DNA of 64,000 nt from Ulva prolifera (taxonomy: Eukaryota > Chlorophyta > Ulvophyceae > Ulvales > Ulvaceae): the NCBI GenBank assembly GCA_023078555.1, contig CM041201.1:6517172-6581171 (forward strand). The letters run 5' to 3'. The notes beneath the pieces were generated by a model, which was given only the letters and a program-made list of their open reading frames with translations, was not told the origin of the DNA and searched no databases. The position numbers were made by a program, and so were the translations under genes. Numbering within the stretch: the first letter of the stretch is position 1; the number at the start of each line of letters is the position of its first letter. Below, in pieces: positions 12,179 through 24,500 of this stretch.

Positions 12179-15100
12179 TCATTGCGCAGAAACGGAACAA
12201 TCATCAGAAAATAATTGTTCTGTCTCTGCTGCGATCTTGCGCCAATTGTTAACAGAAGCATTTGCTGGCTGTGTGATAGCTGACCATGGGACCGTGGCCA
12301 ACATGCATCTAGACATGGAGACTAATTGCAAACCATCATCGGCTTCGGCCAGGCGTATCCGTTTCACAGCCACATCGTCATACTCGAGGTCGCTTCTGAA
12401 GCCACAGCTCCCCCTGCAGAACTGCATTTGATCACACCAGATCCATGCCTGCACACGGACCTCACAGAAGCCACATGCACGCACCACATTGCCCTATTTA
12501 TATAACTGGCATGGCTCAAAACAAGCAGGTTGGTGTGTGCACTACGACAAGGGCCACACCATGCTGGAATCGCAGCCAAACGCTGCGTGGTCATTGTCTG
12601 ACCAAGACCTGATCTAGCCGTGTAGTCAAAAGCGAGCCTCCAGACAAGCGTGCCGCTGAATCCCTTGGTGCTAGAGCAATCAAGGTCAGAGATTAGATCA
12701 GTCTGCGAGCTGATTACCACTGGCAGTGCAAAGTATACATGGCCTGGTACATCACCAGGCACCCGGAAGAGCATAGCCGCCCGAGGATCCAGGAATGCCT
12801 CGCTCTTGATATCACCATTTGTGATGTGCGTGCTGTTCCCGAGAGTCTGCAGGACACGTCTCTGACTGTCGGTTACTGTACCTTGTTTCAACTCCTCACA
12901 CGTCATCACACCACGAACAACCAGGCCAAAGTACCACTAGATACTGCGTAACATTTGAACAGGCAGCAGAAGCAGCTCGATGTCCTGCTTTACCGTACCT
13001 GAATGGTTGCCGTTGTGGACGGAGTATACGAGTACAACGAAAACTGGAAACTGTTGTGGGGCGCATATTGTGCATCTGTTTCCACAGCTGCGGCAGCATC
13101 ATTGCCTGTCGATGGCACCTTGCCGCCAGCTACCAGCAGCACATATGCAGAATTTGTGCGATTTGGGTCGCTGACAACAACTGCTTTCATCAAGTCCACA
13201 TACTCTGCTGTAAGTAGGCGCTGCACACTTTGCTGCGGAGTGTCAGAAGCCCCTGCCCTGCGACTCTCGCGCGTGTTGGACTCGCCAGGGTCGCTTGAAC
13301 CCACTTCGCGGATGGGAACAACTTGTATGAGCGGGAGCGTTTTCACAGAAAAACTGATGAAGACATGATCGTCACTGGGATAGACCACGCCTGTCGGCTC
13401 CCTCCCCCGGTACTGGCCAATGGCTGTGTACTCCTACAAAAGCAGGGATCATTAGAAGGGGCAGTATGCATTTGGAAAATCAGCTTCAGCCTGTGGCACT
13501 GTCAACACAGGGGACCCTGGCCTGTGGGAACTGCAGTAGTGTGGCCACACCGTGCTCAGACTGGTGCTATAAATAGTCAGGGAACTCTGAAGGGCGCTGC
13601 CAGTGCTGCTTTCTCCATCCTTGCTTGTCAAGAGGCTTAGCTGCGGTGGATCCTCCAAGAAATGCATCGTGCCCTGGAAACGCAGTTCACCATCGTTCGT
13701 GGTGTAGTTGTTGAACGTCATGTTTCCCCCACTGAGACGGAAATGGCTGACTGCTGTGATGATCGATGCAGTGCTGGCTGCTGAAGGAACTGTGGGCTGC
13801 ATGCTGAAGCGGATGCCCTCTGCCAGGTACAAGTTGAGCCAGTCTGAAGTTTTAGCAGTCAAAACCGGGACCATCTGCACAACGGTCAACTGAGTTCAGC
13901 ATGGAAGGAAGCACACAGGGCCCAGGTAAGAGCCATGGTTACTGCTGTGATGGCCACGAATATCATCTGTCAAACATGATGCTGCCATGATAGATTCTCG
14001 TTGATGCAGGTGCAGGAAGCAGAGTTCAACAGGCATCTTGGGGAATAATGGAATGCAAGTGATGCCTGCCAGTCCATGGCAAGAATGACGAAAATTGGCC
14101 AACAGCAGCGTACCCCTGTGGCCCAGCCTTGAACAAACAGATGAATGTGTTCTGGCTCAACAAAACTGATCGGCTGTACCGAAGGGGCTTGCACCGAAAT
14201 TGCAGCAAGCAAGTAGTTGTCATATGCCCGTGGAACGCCGAGGTCAAGTCGGGCGACGCTAGAGCAGTCACCCATGTGCAACCACGGTAGACTGCTTGCA
14301 GTTGGATCCTGTTCGTCGATGGGAAGATTTCGAAAGAGCGGCATGATGTCTGTTGTCAGCTCAGAGTCGTCAGCACTACCGTGATCTGCTGGGATGTGTG
14401 CGGAGGTCCTCAAGAAAAGCCAGAAATGGGAGCCCTCTTGATCAATGGTGACAAACTGCCCTTCAAACTCTGAAACGGTGACTGGTGTGGGGATCAAGGG
14501 ATTGGATATGTCCACAAGGACAAGCACAGTTGTGTTGAATGGGCGTAGGTCGGGGGAAACAAATTCGGGCCCATCTGGGCCAAACTTCAACTGAGGCGAT
14601 GGTCCTGGAAAGACTGGAGCAGCATTTGTTGCAGATCCGACCACAGCGAGCAGCCGTGGCTTGTTGACCTCCGCAGGAGGCAGAAACAGCTGCTCGATTC
14701 TGAATGTGGACCCAAGCCCATAGTCGATGGGTACAGATCCCGATGCTCCGGATACTACAAGAGTTGCAGCAACCTGGAATGCGGCAAGCTGCGAAAAGTC
14801 GTAGGTGGCTACAACGCTACCTTCTGATACACCGACCCCGACGTCCCCAACAGAAAGCACCTTCAGCTGTGTTGCGGAGCTGACATACATATAGCCATCA
14901 CCGTCTGGGGCAGTCCTCGGGTCGTCAGCCAGGTTGATAGCTTCATCAAGCAGTGGTACAAGAACGCCGTGCTGCATCCGGCGGAAGGTTTCAGATTGGT
15001 ACGAATAGGTGCTGACACAACCAGCTTCACCCATCGCAACACCAGAAGCTTACCTGACCATTAGATGTGCTTGTGTATTGTAGCCCTTCTGAGGCTGCTG

Positions 15101-15782
15101 CATCAGTGGACATGCCACTGCTGAATGTTGTTTGGTGGGCAGTTTCGGGGCTGAAGTCATGCGCTTGCGATGTCTGCCTCAATCTAGCCATCATGGATGC
15201 ACAGTCTTGATATCTTGAGAGCTTTCCGTTGTCGAGGTTGACAAGCTTTGACGCACTACTTCGCGTACCATCATCATTGTTTACGGCAAACCTGATGATG
15301 ACCACCGCAGCCACGACTGCGCCTACGATTACAGCTGCAAGAAGGACCCATGGCACCCATCTTGTCCTCTCTTCACTTTCATCCACTGCAAGGCGTGTGT
15401 CCTCATGTCTGATGACTCATGGTGCTACCATTATCAGCCCTGCGGGTGAAATGAGCAGACGCATTGGCAGGCTGTCACGCAGTGAGGAAAACGATAGACC
15501 AATACGGTTATATTTCCCACATCTTGTGGCGATAAATGGCATGACCACAGGTCAGGTGGCACCTGTGGAGCCCTCAGATGAACTCAGGGACATACCAAAT
15601 ATAATCAATCGTCCTCTCCTGCGCTTCTTCTTGCCCTCGGCATGATCACTGAAGTAATCTATGTCCATAATCTCCCCTCCCTGACTAGGCATCTTACCCG
15701 CCTTCCCGCTTGCGGAGCTCATCGACGCCTCGAAATCAGTTCGGGGCGATGCCTGATGTTCTCGTGGATCGCTGCTTTCCAT
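12179..15782 (-). CDS. Single-pass membrane protein with divergent beta-propeller (PF09826-like)
   Basis: Exons 15782-15596, 15385-15054 and 14971-14114 join in phase and encode about 459 residues; further exons begin at 13874 and near 13433, 13020, 12890 and 12400. A polar N-terminal tail with a basic patch (GKKKRRRGR) precedes one transmembrane helix (VPWVLLAAVIVGAVVAAVV), so the rest is predicted to be luminal or extracellular (type II). The ectodomain resembles the secreted 'beta propeller domain' family PF09826 of archaea and bacteria. Its GVDEADIVKTDG-like region is echoed by LDEAINLADDP and DGDGYMYV, and VLVDISNPLIPTPVTVSEFEG fits a blade. Asn-X-Ser/Thr sequons (NNYTTN) fit secretion. 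The family call is a pattern judgement and could be wrong; the membrane anchor and beta-rich repeats are seen directly. The last exons are the least certain. Confidence 0.6.
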
Positions 15783-16472
15783 AATGAGGACACGCTTCTG
15801 ACCTGGCGGTTCCTATCCAACGTATAGGCCGTACATCTGACTTGAAATTCACTGCGTTCGTATTCGTGCAATCACAGCCATTATGGCCCTAAGCCATGTT
15901 TATCTACCAGCCAGCTAACACAACTTCAGCGTGATCCACGCCTGTGATCAGCTTTTTAAATCTTAAATGTATGTCTTGGTAACGTTTGGCGTATAATGCT
16001 GTGGCTGTTCACGATGTCGCTAGGTACCTACAAAAGAAGTTCTCGACGCGGCTATCCACAGCAGTCCAAGTATCCGGAAGTCGACGTTATCCGTTTCCAT
16101 TATGCAGGAACGCTTACTCCAGCTCGGCCGAGCTCGGTAGGACGCGCCTGTTGCGGCATGCCTGGTATGCGCACTGGTGGCCATGTACAGCATATCGTCG
16201 CAAGGTCGCATGATCTGGCCACCAATGCCAGACCTCGCGATGGTAGCCCTACCAGGGAGACAAACTCCACATCTATGACCTTGTCAGGCTACGAACAAAT
16301 CCTCATGACAACGCTGCATCGTTGCAGATCGTGGCGCCGGGTGCAAGTTGTTGTGTATTCGGACAAGAGATCGATCACCAGTGCCAACGCAATGAATTTC
16401 ATGGTCGGCAATTTCAAGGTTGGCACGACGGTGTATGTGAGCTAATTCGCCGCTTACGCTCGCGTACACGCG
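15783..16472. other. Divergent promoter region with unassigned open frames
   Basis: Separates the propeller gene (minus) from the methyltransferase gene (plus). A plus frame is open at 15996-16445 and another on the minus strand at 16538-16284, but neither has recognisable domains or tidy splice sites, so no gene is called. Confidence 0.35.
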
Positions 16473-17312
16473 ATGGCCACCGATTCGGACCTGTCCGTGC
16501 AAGAACATTACTTCGGCGGTGAGCTCGTGAGGATACACTTTCGGCAGGTCGATCTCGACGGTGTCAATCCGTATCTGTTTGACGCGGATTTCAGTCCGGC
16601 CGTCTCGACAGGCCTATCGAAGGTATGCTTCAGCAGTTGAGGTCCGTGTCCACGGTGGTGGCCACACCATAGCAGGGTTGCTTTGCAGGTGTGGGGGGGA
16701 GCAGAGGCACTATTGAACTTTTTGAGGTCACCAGAGAGTACCCATTTGAAGGGTCATGCAGTGATAGAGTTGGGTGCAGGGCTCGGGCTGGTCGGCATTT
16801 GTGCAGCTCTGAAGGGGTGCCATGTCCTCATAACAGATGTACCCTCGGTTGCCCAGCTGATCAAAGTGAATATCTTGGAAAATTGTCGGACACCTGAGAA
16901 TGAGGCATTACTAACTGGAAGTCCCTGGCAGCAGTTGCACCAAGTCGGCGAAGGGACGGCCGCGTGCATGCCGCTGGACTGGCTTGAAGATGTCAGTGAA
17001 CAAGCAGCTAGCAGCGGGCAGGACATATTCAAAGCTGACTTCATTATTGCCTGCGAGGTCATTTGGCTGCAGGAGCTCCTCCAGCCTTACGTACATATAC
17101 TTGCTCGCCTACTACACAGTGACCGACGTCCTGTGTGTTACATGTCGTACACGAACCGCGGAACACAGCGGTCCACGATTTTCACTTCAGAAACACAAGT
17201 TCATGAAGCGTTAAGATGTGCTGGATGTTCTGTCACTATGCTTCCACAGTTTTCATCGCAGACCCCTGACAATGAGCAGGTGATGTTTTGGAAGGTCATT
17301 GCTCAACAATGA
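16473..17312 (+). CDS. METTL21-like (Methyltransf_16) protein lysine methyltransferase
   Basis: Seven-beta-strand SAM-dependent methyltransferase of the METTL21/METTL18/VCPKMT group, which methylates lysines (or histidine) of chaperones, translation factors or VCP. Exons 16473-16622 and 16689-17312 join in phase 0 for 257 residues, a normal length. Residues near 50 read VWGGAEAL, the usual W-(x)-A/G segment. The SAM-binding motif I is ELGAGLGLVGICAAL, followed by HVLITD, whose Asp should bind the ribose. The post-II motif is ADFIIACEVIW, where this family usually has (D/E)xxY or DVIY. The C-terminal helix-strand pair ends EQVMFWKVIAQQ. The substrate cannot be told from sequence. A TGTAA at 17596-17600 may be its polyadenylation signal. 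Confidence 0.85.
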
Positions 17313-17595
17313 CTTACAGGCCACTTGTGGAGACTCAGTCCCATCATGTTCTGAATGATCATGTTGCATCATAGATAACGAAGCTGAGCACGTACGTCAC
17401 TCCACTCCCAGGTACATATGCTGTGCCTTCACAGGCACTATCTGTGCTAGTGAACCTGTCGCATGACTTGCTGCTACTGCCTGCAGGAGCTACGGAGTTG
17501 TGTCAGGTGTGAATTCTGTGTTTACGTAGGTGAATGGCCACATTTGCCACAGGCAGGGATCAGCTGCTGATGTGCGAGTTTTACGGCTCCGATCT

Positions 17596-17600
17596 TGTAA
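17596..17600 (+). terminator. Possible TGTAA polyadenylation signal
   Basis: TGTAA, the usual chlorophyte poly(A) signal, about 285 bases after the methyltransferase stop codon. Chance occurrence cannot be excluded. Confidence 0.3.
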
Positions 17601-17796
17601 CATAGTGTGATGTCAAACTTGCATCACTGATGCAACATTGGGACCTTTACGCTACGTTTTATGCCAGTCCCGTGGCATTCACTTTTGAGTCCCACTGTTT
17701 TTTTGGTTGTGCCATCAAAAAGTCTCACCCAGACATGCAAGCAGACACACTGAGATCGCAACATTCTCATTGTGACCGCCCAGTTGAAAGTCGCAT

Positions 17797-18096
17797 TCAA
17801 GGCACTAAAGAAGAAGTGACAATCAACTTCAAGGCATCATCAGCGTCACCACTTAAAACATGCTGATGATGAGCTCCAAAATGCTTTCCGGTAGCGATGG
17901 CAATGTGCCGACCTCGACCCGAAAAACTGGAGCCTTGACGACCCTTTGGCACGTGTAAATCATGTGTTCTGCTGCAGCCCGCCCACGTGGCGATAACGCA
18001 ACAAAAGTATATCCCTGTAGCCACTTAGACCACGCGCTCGCAGTCGCGGGGACCGCCGGGCTTGGGCACTGACCTTGCCAACTTGCCGATGCCCAT
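17797..18096 (-). CDS. Possible small two-exon protein, unrecognised
   Basis: A short exon at 18096-18074 (MGIGKLA) ends in a good AG|GTCAGT donor. It joins in phase 2 to an exon at 17968-17797 after CAGCAG, giving about 64 residues. The product is small, basic and rich in Gly, His and Ser (VPKGRQGSSFSGRGRHIAIA). I do not recognise it. The support is one good splice pair and an open frame, which could arise by chance. A different frame of the same block is also open (PESILELIISMF), so the reading frame is uncertain. Confidence 0.22.
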
Positions 18097-18569
18097 TGCG
18101 GCTGCAGTTTGCTCGTAGAAAATGTGTGCTATGGGGATCAGAATTTGAAGTGGATGGGACATTTGACAGTCGCATCTCCGCGTGCATGAAGCTTCGCGTC
18201 CTTGTCTCAAATGAAACAGGAGCGTGGAGAAAACGCAACGCTACGGATAACACCTGCGCCAACTGTGGTGTATGATACAATGTATGGATATATACACATG
18301 GCTGAAGTTTGAATACAATTTGCTTCTGTGATCGCGCATTTTAGAGTGCCGGGCTTCGCTAGGACGAGCTGGAGTCTAGATGGTAGTCGTGGGCTCTGCA
18401 ATGCTGGCCCGTGCAGGGCGAAAGAACGTCACAATCTAATCACAGGTAGAAATCTCTAGATCTAATTCGTTCCATCAGTCACGTGTGCTTTCGGATACCT
18501 TGTGCAGATGCTATGCTTTCCTGTGCACATAGTGTGCACATGACCATCTCATGCAGTTGAGAAGATCCG
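18097..18569. other. Intergenic, upstream of UGGT
   Basis: No coding signal recognised. It should contain the UGGT promoter. Confidence 0.35.
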
Positions 18570-21500
18570 ATGGCCTATCGATTGGTTTTTGCATTCTGTT
18601 TCCTTGTCATCGTTCATTTCCTCGTTTATTACGCGGATGCAAGGCACAAGCAGGTCGATGCCTCTCTGATTGCCTCCTGGGATGGCACCCCTGTGGTCCT
18701 TGAAGCTCTTGAGTTCTTGGTGTGCACCTCCTCAGACTCCCGCTCCTGGCCTCTGAAGGTAACCTCAATGCAAACGAATGGGTCCCCTGCTAACCGATCG
18801 CGGCTGTAGGGTGATGTTGACGCAGACCTGTACCAGCAAGGGGCCCGCTTGATGCTACAGAGTCCACGTGACGGCGACGCCAGCAAATGCTGGACACAAC
18901 TCTGGAATGTTGTAGAGCAGCTGCTGCCACGTACGCTGAATCCTTTCTTCTTTTTGCACATGTCAACGAGACACTTTTCCGCAAGAATACAGGCATTTCA
19001 GACCATGTACAAGCAAAAGGGCTTTTCCGGCACGGCCGCAAGCGCTTGTGCTGTTGCGAGTTTACACGGAGAAGTCTTCACGGATGCTGGCCAGCTGAAG
19101 GATGCATTATTGGGATCTGCTCGGGATCGTCACAAACACACCTCCCAATCGGACTCCCCCTCGCAAATTGACCACATTCTGCATGGGCCATACCGTCCGC
19201 AGTGTCACGTCGTGCTGTACGCTGCTCCAATGGATGCTGGCTTCTTGGAAATGGACACTGCCATCACAAAGGCAATACGCGATGGTGCCGAATGCTCCTA
19301 CGCTCTCCGGCCAGTCTTGCTGGACAATTGCGCTGTTCCACCATCTCCGTGCTTCCATGTTGGGACAGCAGCTCCACCCGTTCTAGCTGGATATGGAGTT
19401 GAGCTGTCCATCAAGGACACTGAGTACAATCAGGTGCGTGCCTCGTTCTCTATTATAGGGTCAGCGGGACTGCTGGCGATTCAGCAAGTGATGCAGAGTG
19501 GCCTGCGCTTGCTCCTGCCTTACAAGTACACCAGGGCCTCACAGTACCCTGCATCCTTGTGACTGTCAGAAGTGTTCATCTCGCCGACTGGAGTGCCATG
19601 CGAGCACCTCAGGCTGCAGGTCAATGAGGTTTCAGACCGCAGAAACAGTTCCAGCCAAGATGATGGAATCACAGCCGACGCAGCCGAGTCTGAGTTGTCA
19701 GAATTAGAAAGTGCGTTTTCATTCAAGCCTCCAGGCACTGTGGGGCTTGCACAGCTGCTGAATGGATTCGCCTTTGTGCACGGACGTCTGATTCGCACCA
19801 GAAACCACTTCCTGCCCTGGCTAGCCACTTGCCTGCTATAGTTGCGTCACATACACTTGTTCAACGGAACAGTGCAGCTTACACTGGACATTATGGCTGT
19901 GCAGGCAGTGATGGGAAGCCGGCAACGGTGAAGCAACTTGCGCTCCAGACTGCACAGCTTGTGGCAGAATCCGCAGACCCGCTAGCTCTGCTGGTCAACA
20001 TCACCGGAAACTTCCCCGCAGTTGCAGCGGGCATCAGCAAGGTCAAGGTAAAACGGAGTTTTGTTGAGGCTGTTGAGGAGATGGGCCGCATCGCACAGAC
20101 AGGAGCCAGCTTCCTGCTTGTCAATGGTTTAGCAGTACGTAGCCCATGAATATTCTCGTGCTGATCACCTCGTGAATGGCCGCAGCTGATTGCCTGTTCA
20201 CCTGGAAAGACATAAGGTTGCACCCTCGTATCTAGTGACATGTCCAAGCCCAGTGTGCAACCCTTTCCATCCAGGACAGTGCACGCATACAACAAGACTG
20301 CGATATCTTGCGCTTGTTACGTTCAGAGTTCGCCTTGTCCAGATTGAGACTGTGGAGAACATCAACTTTGCGGTGCTGGAGAGTGTTCTGCTCAGGGACG
20401 CCTTGTCTGTGGCTGCCCTGCATGCAGCAGGCATGCACAGTGAGGACGCCCGGGCCATCCTCAGCCTGCGTGCCCATGACCAATCAACGCAGCCGGTTGT
20501 GCGCCTGGATCTGCGTAGTGAGACCTGCTTCTGGCTGAATGATCTGGAGAAAGACCCGGCATATCGGTATATTCCTGCCCGACTGGTGCACTGGCAGTAT
20601 CAAGTAGCCTGATCCCGTGTGTTGCCAACTGGTCCGATTCAGTCTGTGATCGATCCACACATCCCACAGCAAGCAGCGGAAATACAAAACATGTCTCTGG
20701 ATTTGCTGCAACTTTGCATGCGATGCGCATGTGGGCAAACAAGTGAGTTCTGAGACCCTCACGCAGCCAGCTCCTCCATGGCTCGCTTTTCACAATGATC
20801 TGGTCTTCTGCCATGCCATGTTGGCAAGCAGTGTCTGTTAGTGCCTAATCAGTTTGTCAGCGCCTTGCAGCCGTTTCTAGCACGTGTCCACTTGCAGCTT
20901 CGCGAGGGAGCCATGCTGAAGCTGCAAGGCTTCCTGGCGAAACCCATAATCAGCTTGGAAAGCGTGGACAGTGACATGTTAGATGCAGTGCTGTAGCAGC
21001 TGAAATTTCGCAAGTGCTGCTGTTGACGCTGCAGGAGCTGGCCTACTTCGATGAAAGGCTTCTTGTCTCCTCAGTCCATGTTTGGTCCGCCGCCAGCGGT
21101 GGCAAGGAATGCCATCAATGTCCAGCTCGTAATGGAGCCTCTGTCAGCATCGACCCTCCAAGCACTCGGTTCGATTCTGCAGCTACATGCCCAGCAGTAT
21201 CCTATTCGTGTCGGGGTATTCTTTGTTCTACCGGAGGCTGAACACAGCCGCCTTGATGCTCCCTACAAGAAGCTAGCGCCTGAGGGGCAATTCCTGAGGT
21301 CTGTACTTCCCTCCTGCAAATTGAGTGATCCACTGGTCTCAGAAGCTCCAAGCAGGCAGCGCGTGTGAAGGCCTGAAGGATCCTCCTCTTGCAGGCTCTT
21401 TGTTTTGATGCATGAAGCATTTGGGAGAACTGCAGCGTGGCAGCTCTGGCTGGCCCTGCTGCAAGCGTCCTCCGGTCCCATGAGGGGCATATACGAAGAC

Positions 21501-24500
21501 TATGGCGCGTCTGAGACCCTGAAGCTTTCCCGAAAGGAACTCGAGGCTACTTTCCGCACTGTGTGGGAGTCTGCACAGGTGCACAGGCTTCCGGTGTATG
21601 TAGCTGCAGCGATAGCCTGCGCCGCGGCCCTCCCTGCAGCTGTCTCGTAGCAGAGCTACTGGTGACAGGCGTCCGGCACTGCAGTGCCCGGGGGGTGTAT
21701 GACATCCACCATGCTCTGCTCCGGCTCTCGGGTGAGTCATGGCCGCCGACGCTGCAGCGGCGGTCTGTCCACCCGAGAGGCCAGCTGCATTTGCCAAGCC
21801 GTGTGTCCTCATGCAGGGGCAGGTCAAGCCTCAGGAGCTCGGCAGAGAAAGCGTTGACAAGGTGTTGAAGGACCTGCAGAGTGGCAAGCTGCCTGCCATT
21901 GATGGCCTGGCTCGACGCCATGCAGCCCACATCGGCAGCAGAGGCGTGCAGGAATCCCCACAAGTGGCCGTCAATGGACAGCTCCATGCTCTCGAAGGCA
22001 GCCCCATGGTTTGCCGCACTCTACAGCATACAAGGACTGCTCTGCAGACACGTTGCTGCCTCCTCGTCCAGGCCCACCTTGACACAACGGTCAGATATGC
22101 TCCATGGACAAGTCAATCTGACCCTGTGTGCAGGCAGTGATGCAGCTGATGTCCGAAGAGATGGGGCGCATGGCACAGCTTGTGCGCAGTGGCAAGCTCG
22201 AGGATTCGGTGGGTGATGTGTATGGCCACATTCTGGACATCGAGGGCGCCGCACCGGTGCATAGCGCCCTCGTTCTGCCCTCCAGGAGTGACGGTGATGC
22301 GGTCGGGGGTGACGCCGTCGGCGTTCCGCAGCACGTGCTGGGGGAGTCGGTGCTCGGGCCGGCCTGGCGAGACCACGCCGTCCTGCGCTACGTCCATGCG
22401 GCAGGCACCCGGGTAATCTATTTTTAAGCCTCGGAAAGCCACATATGCGCGCATGTTTTGATGATAAGGCATAACGACGCTGCTGTATAATTCTAGGCCC
22501 ATCATGCCCAATTGTTTGGGCAAGGAAAGGTGCTAATGCGCTGTCAGCATATGTCTGTGCAACATCTGCGTTCGGGCAACGCTGGTGTAGCGGCTGGCGT
22601 GGCGGCGTGTGCGCTGATATCGGGGATGATATTCAGGACATGATCAAGCCGGTGGCGCACTGGCTGGTGCTCAGCGTGAGCGCCTCCAATGCAGCAGCCA
22701 CACTAGACAGCGCAATGCAGTACCTCATGAGCGGCAAGGCGCAGCAGTCCAGGCTGGCTGTGATGTTTGAGTGTGGCGGGGCGGAGCCAGGCGCATCGGA
22801 GGCGCTCATGCGTGTCATCCATGCAGCCATGTCGCTCACGAGCCGCGTGGATAAGATCCCAACGTTCCTGGCGAGCCTCGCGGCCGACCACAGGCTGTGG
22901 CAGCGCCTGTCGGTGTCCCAGAAGGGAGCGCTACAGCGCGCCGTGGAGCTCGCAGGAGAGGCGGGCCTGAACGTGGACGCCTTGCAGCGCACCCTGGGGA
23001 GCACTGCTTCTGCGGAGGGAATCCAGGTGCCTTTCACACCCACACTGCTCCGGAAATGTGCTCTGCTTGACTGGCCGCCTAGCCCTGTCACAAGCATGCA
23101 TTGCGCCGCTCTGATGGGACGCGGTCTTGTTCATCGCTAATGGTCCGCAGTGTGACGGTATGTGTGCTCCCATGCATGTGTGCTGCGGCCCTTCTCCCGG
23201 CGTACCTACACGGCCCGCACCGCGCTTGTGAAAGCCAGTCGCTGGTGAAGGGTTACGCATTGAACGACCCGTGCAAGTTCCTGTCTCCTGCCAACTTGTT
23301 GTGTACTGCTTGTGACAAGGGTGAGGTTGTGCGGGGTGCGCAGGGTGTGGTCGCGGCGATGGGCCGGATGCAGGCCGCTTTGCGGATCGAGGCGGGGCAG
23401 CATGCGGTGGTGAGCAACGGCCGCGTGGTGACCGTGCCACGTGGCCGGCTTGTGACACCAGACGAGTTCCAGCTGATGCAGTATGTCGCTATGAATTTGC
23501 AGCCAGGCAGCAAGGTTCTTGGCATCCTCTTGGCTGCCCAGGAGAGTGGCCGCACCGCCATGACATCATCTGAAGGTCCGCCCTGAGCTGTTACCGCATC
23601 ATGCAGTCGTGCCTGCACAATCGGGGTATGTGACTGCAAACCCTGAGCCGTTCTCGTGCATTGCTGCGGATTAGCATCCCTGTGGGGGTTGGCTCCCTGG
23701 TATGACATGTGATTGCAGCATGGACATCACACTGAAAGGACATGCCACCGGCAATGTGCATTGGTGAGGCATGCTTCTGGTAGACATGCTTGAGCCACAT
23801 GGTAGTTTTTCAGGTGCTGATGAGAAGTCAAGTGAGGAGCTGAGCGGGCTGGCAATGCTGGCAGCCAGCGTTGCAGCGCGGCCGTCCGCGCTCTCGGATG
23901 ACGATGCCGCCACGGAGGCCCTGTACGCAGCTTCCAACATGCAGCGCAGCACCCGCTTGCAGTCAGTCTTCACCGATTTCAAAGGCAGGCCAAACCACGT
24001 CACGGTCGCTGGGCCCTCCCCACTGGGGGCTCCGCTTGTGCAGGTCCGGTCAGAGCCACTTGCCTCCGCCCTGCTGTCCGACCTGACCGCTGATACTTGC
24101 ATGGGATATGCAGCCGCAGTCATAGGCCTTCAGGCGAGGTATGAGGCTGCCTGTAGCGCAGTGGTGCAGCACGCCTGGGGCCCATGCATCTCGAGCATCG
24201 TCTCGGGCAAATCTGCGCCAGAGGTCATGGCGTAGGACAACTTTTGCTTTGTTTTCTGTGGCCAAGCTGAGTCAGAGAAACAGCTGATGGGATGATAGCG
24301 ATACAAGGGGCTGCAGTGCAGGCATTGATCAGTCCCACCACAGCGATGGGCCGGCAGCTCGCGCACATCCTGTTGCTGCTGCGGAGGCACCTGGCTGCAG
24401 ACGTGGAGGTGCTCCTGAGCCCTGCAGCACAGCTGGACTCGATGCCGCTGACGGCCTACTATGCCTACGCTACGCCAGTCATCCCAGCCAGCACGGCCAG

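Noticed and set aside
15996-16445. Plus-strand frame of 149 codons before the methyltransferase
   Set aside because: Basic, Ser/Thr/Arg-rich sequence without domain or splice support; the methyltransferase has its own good ATG.
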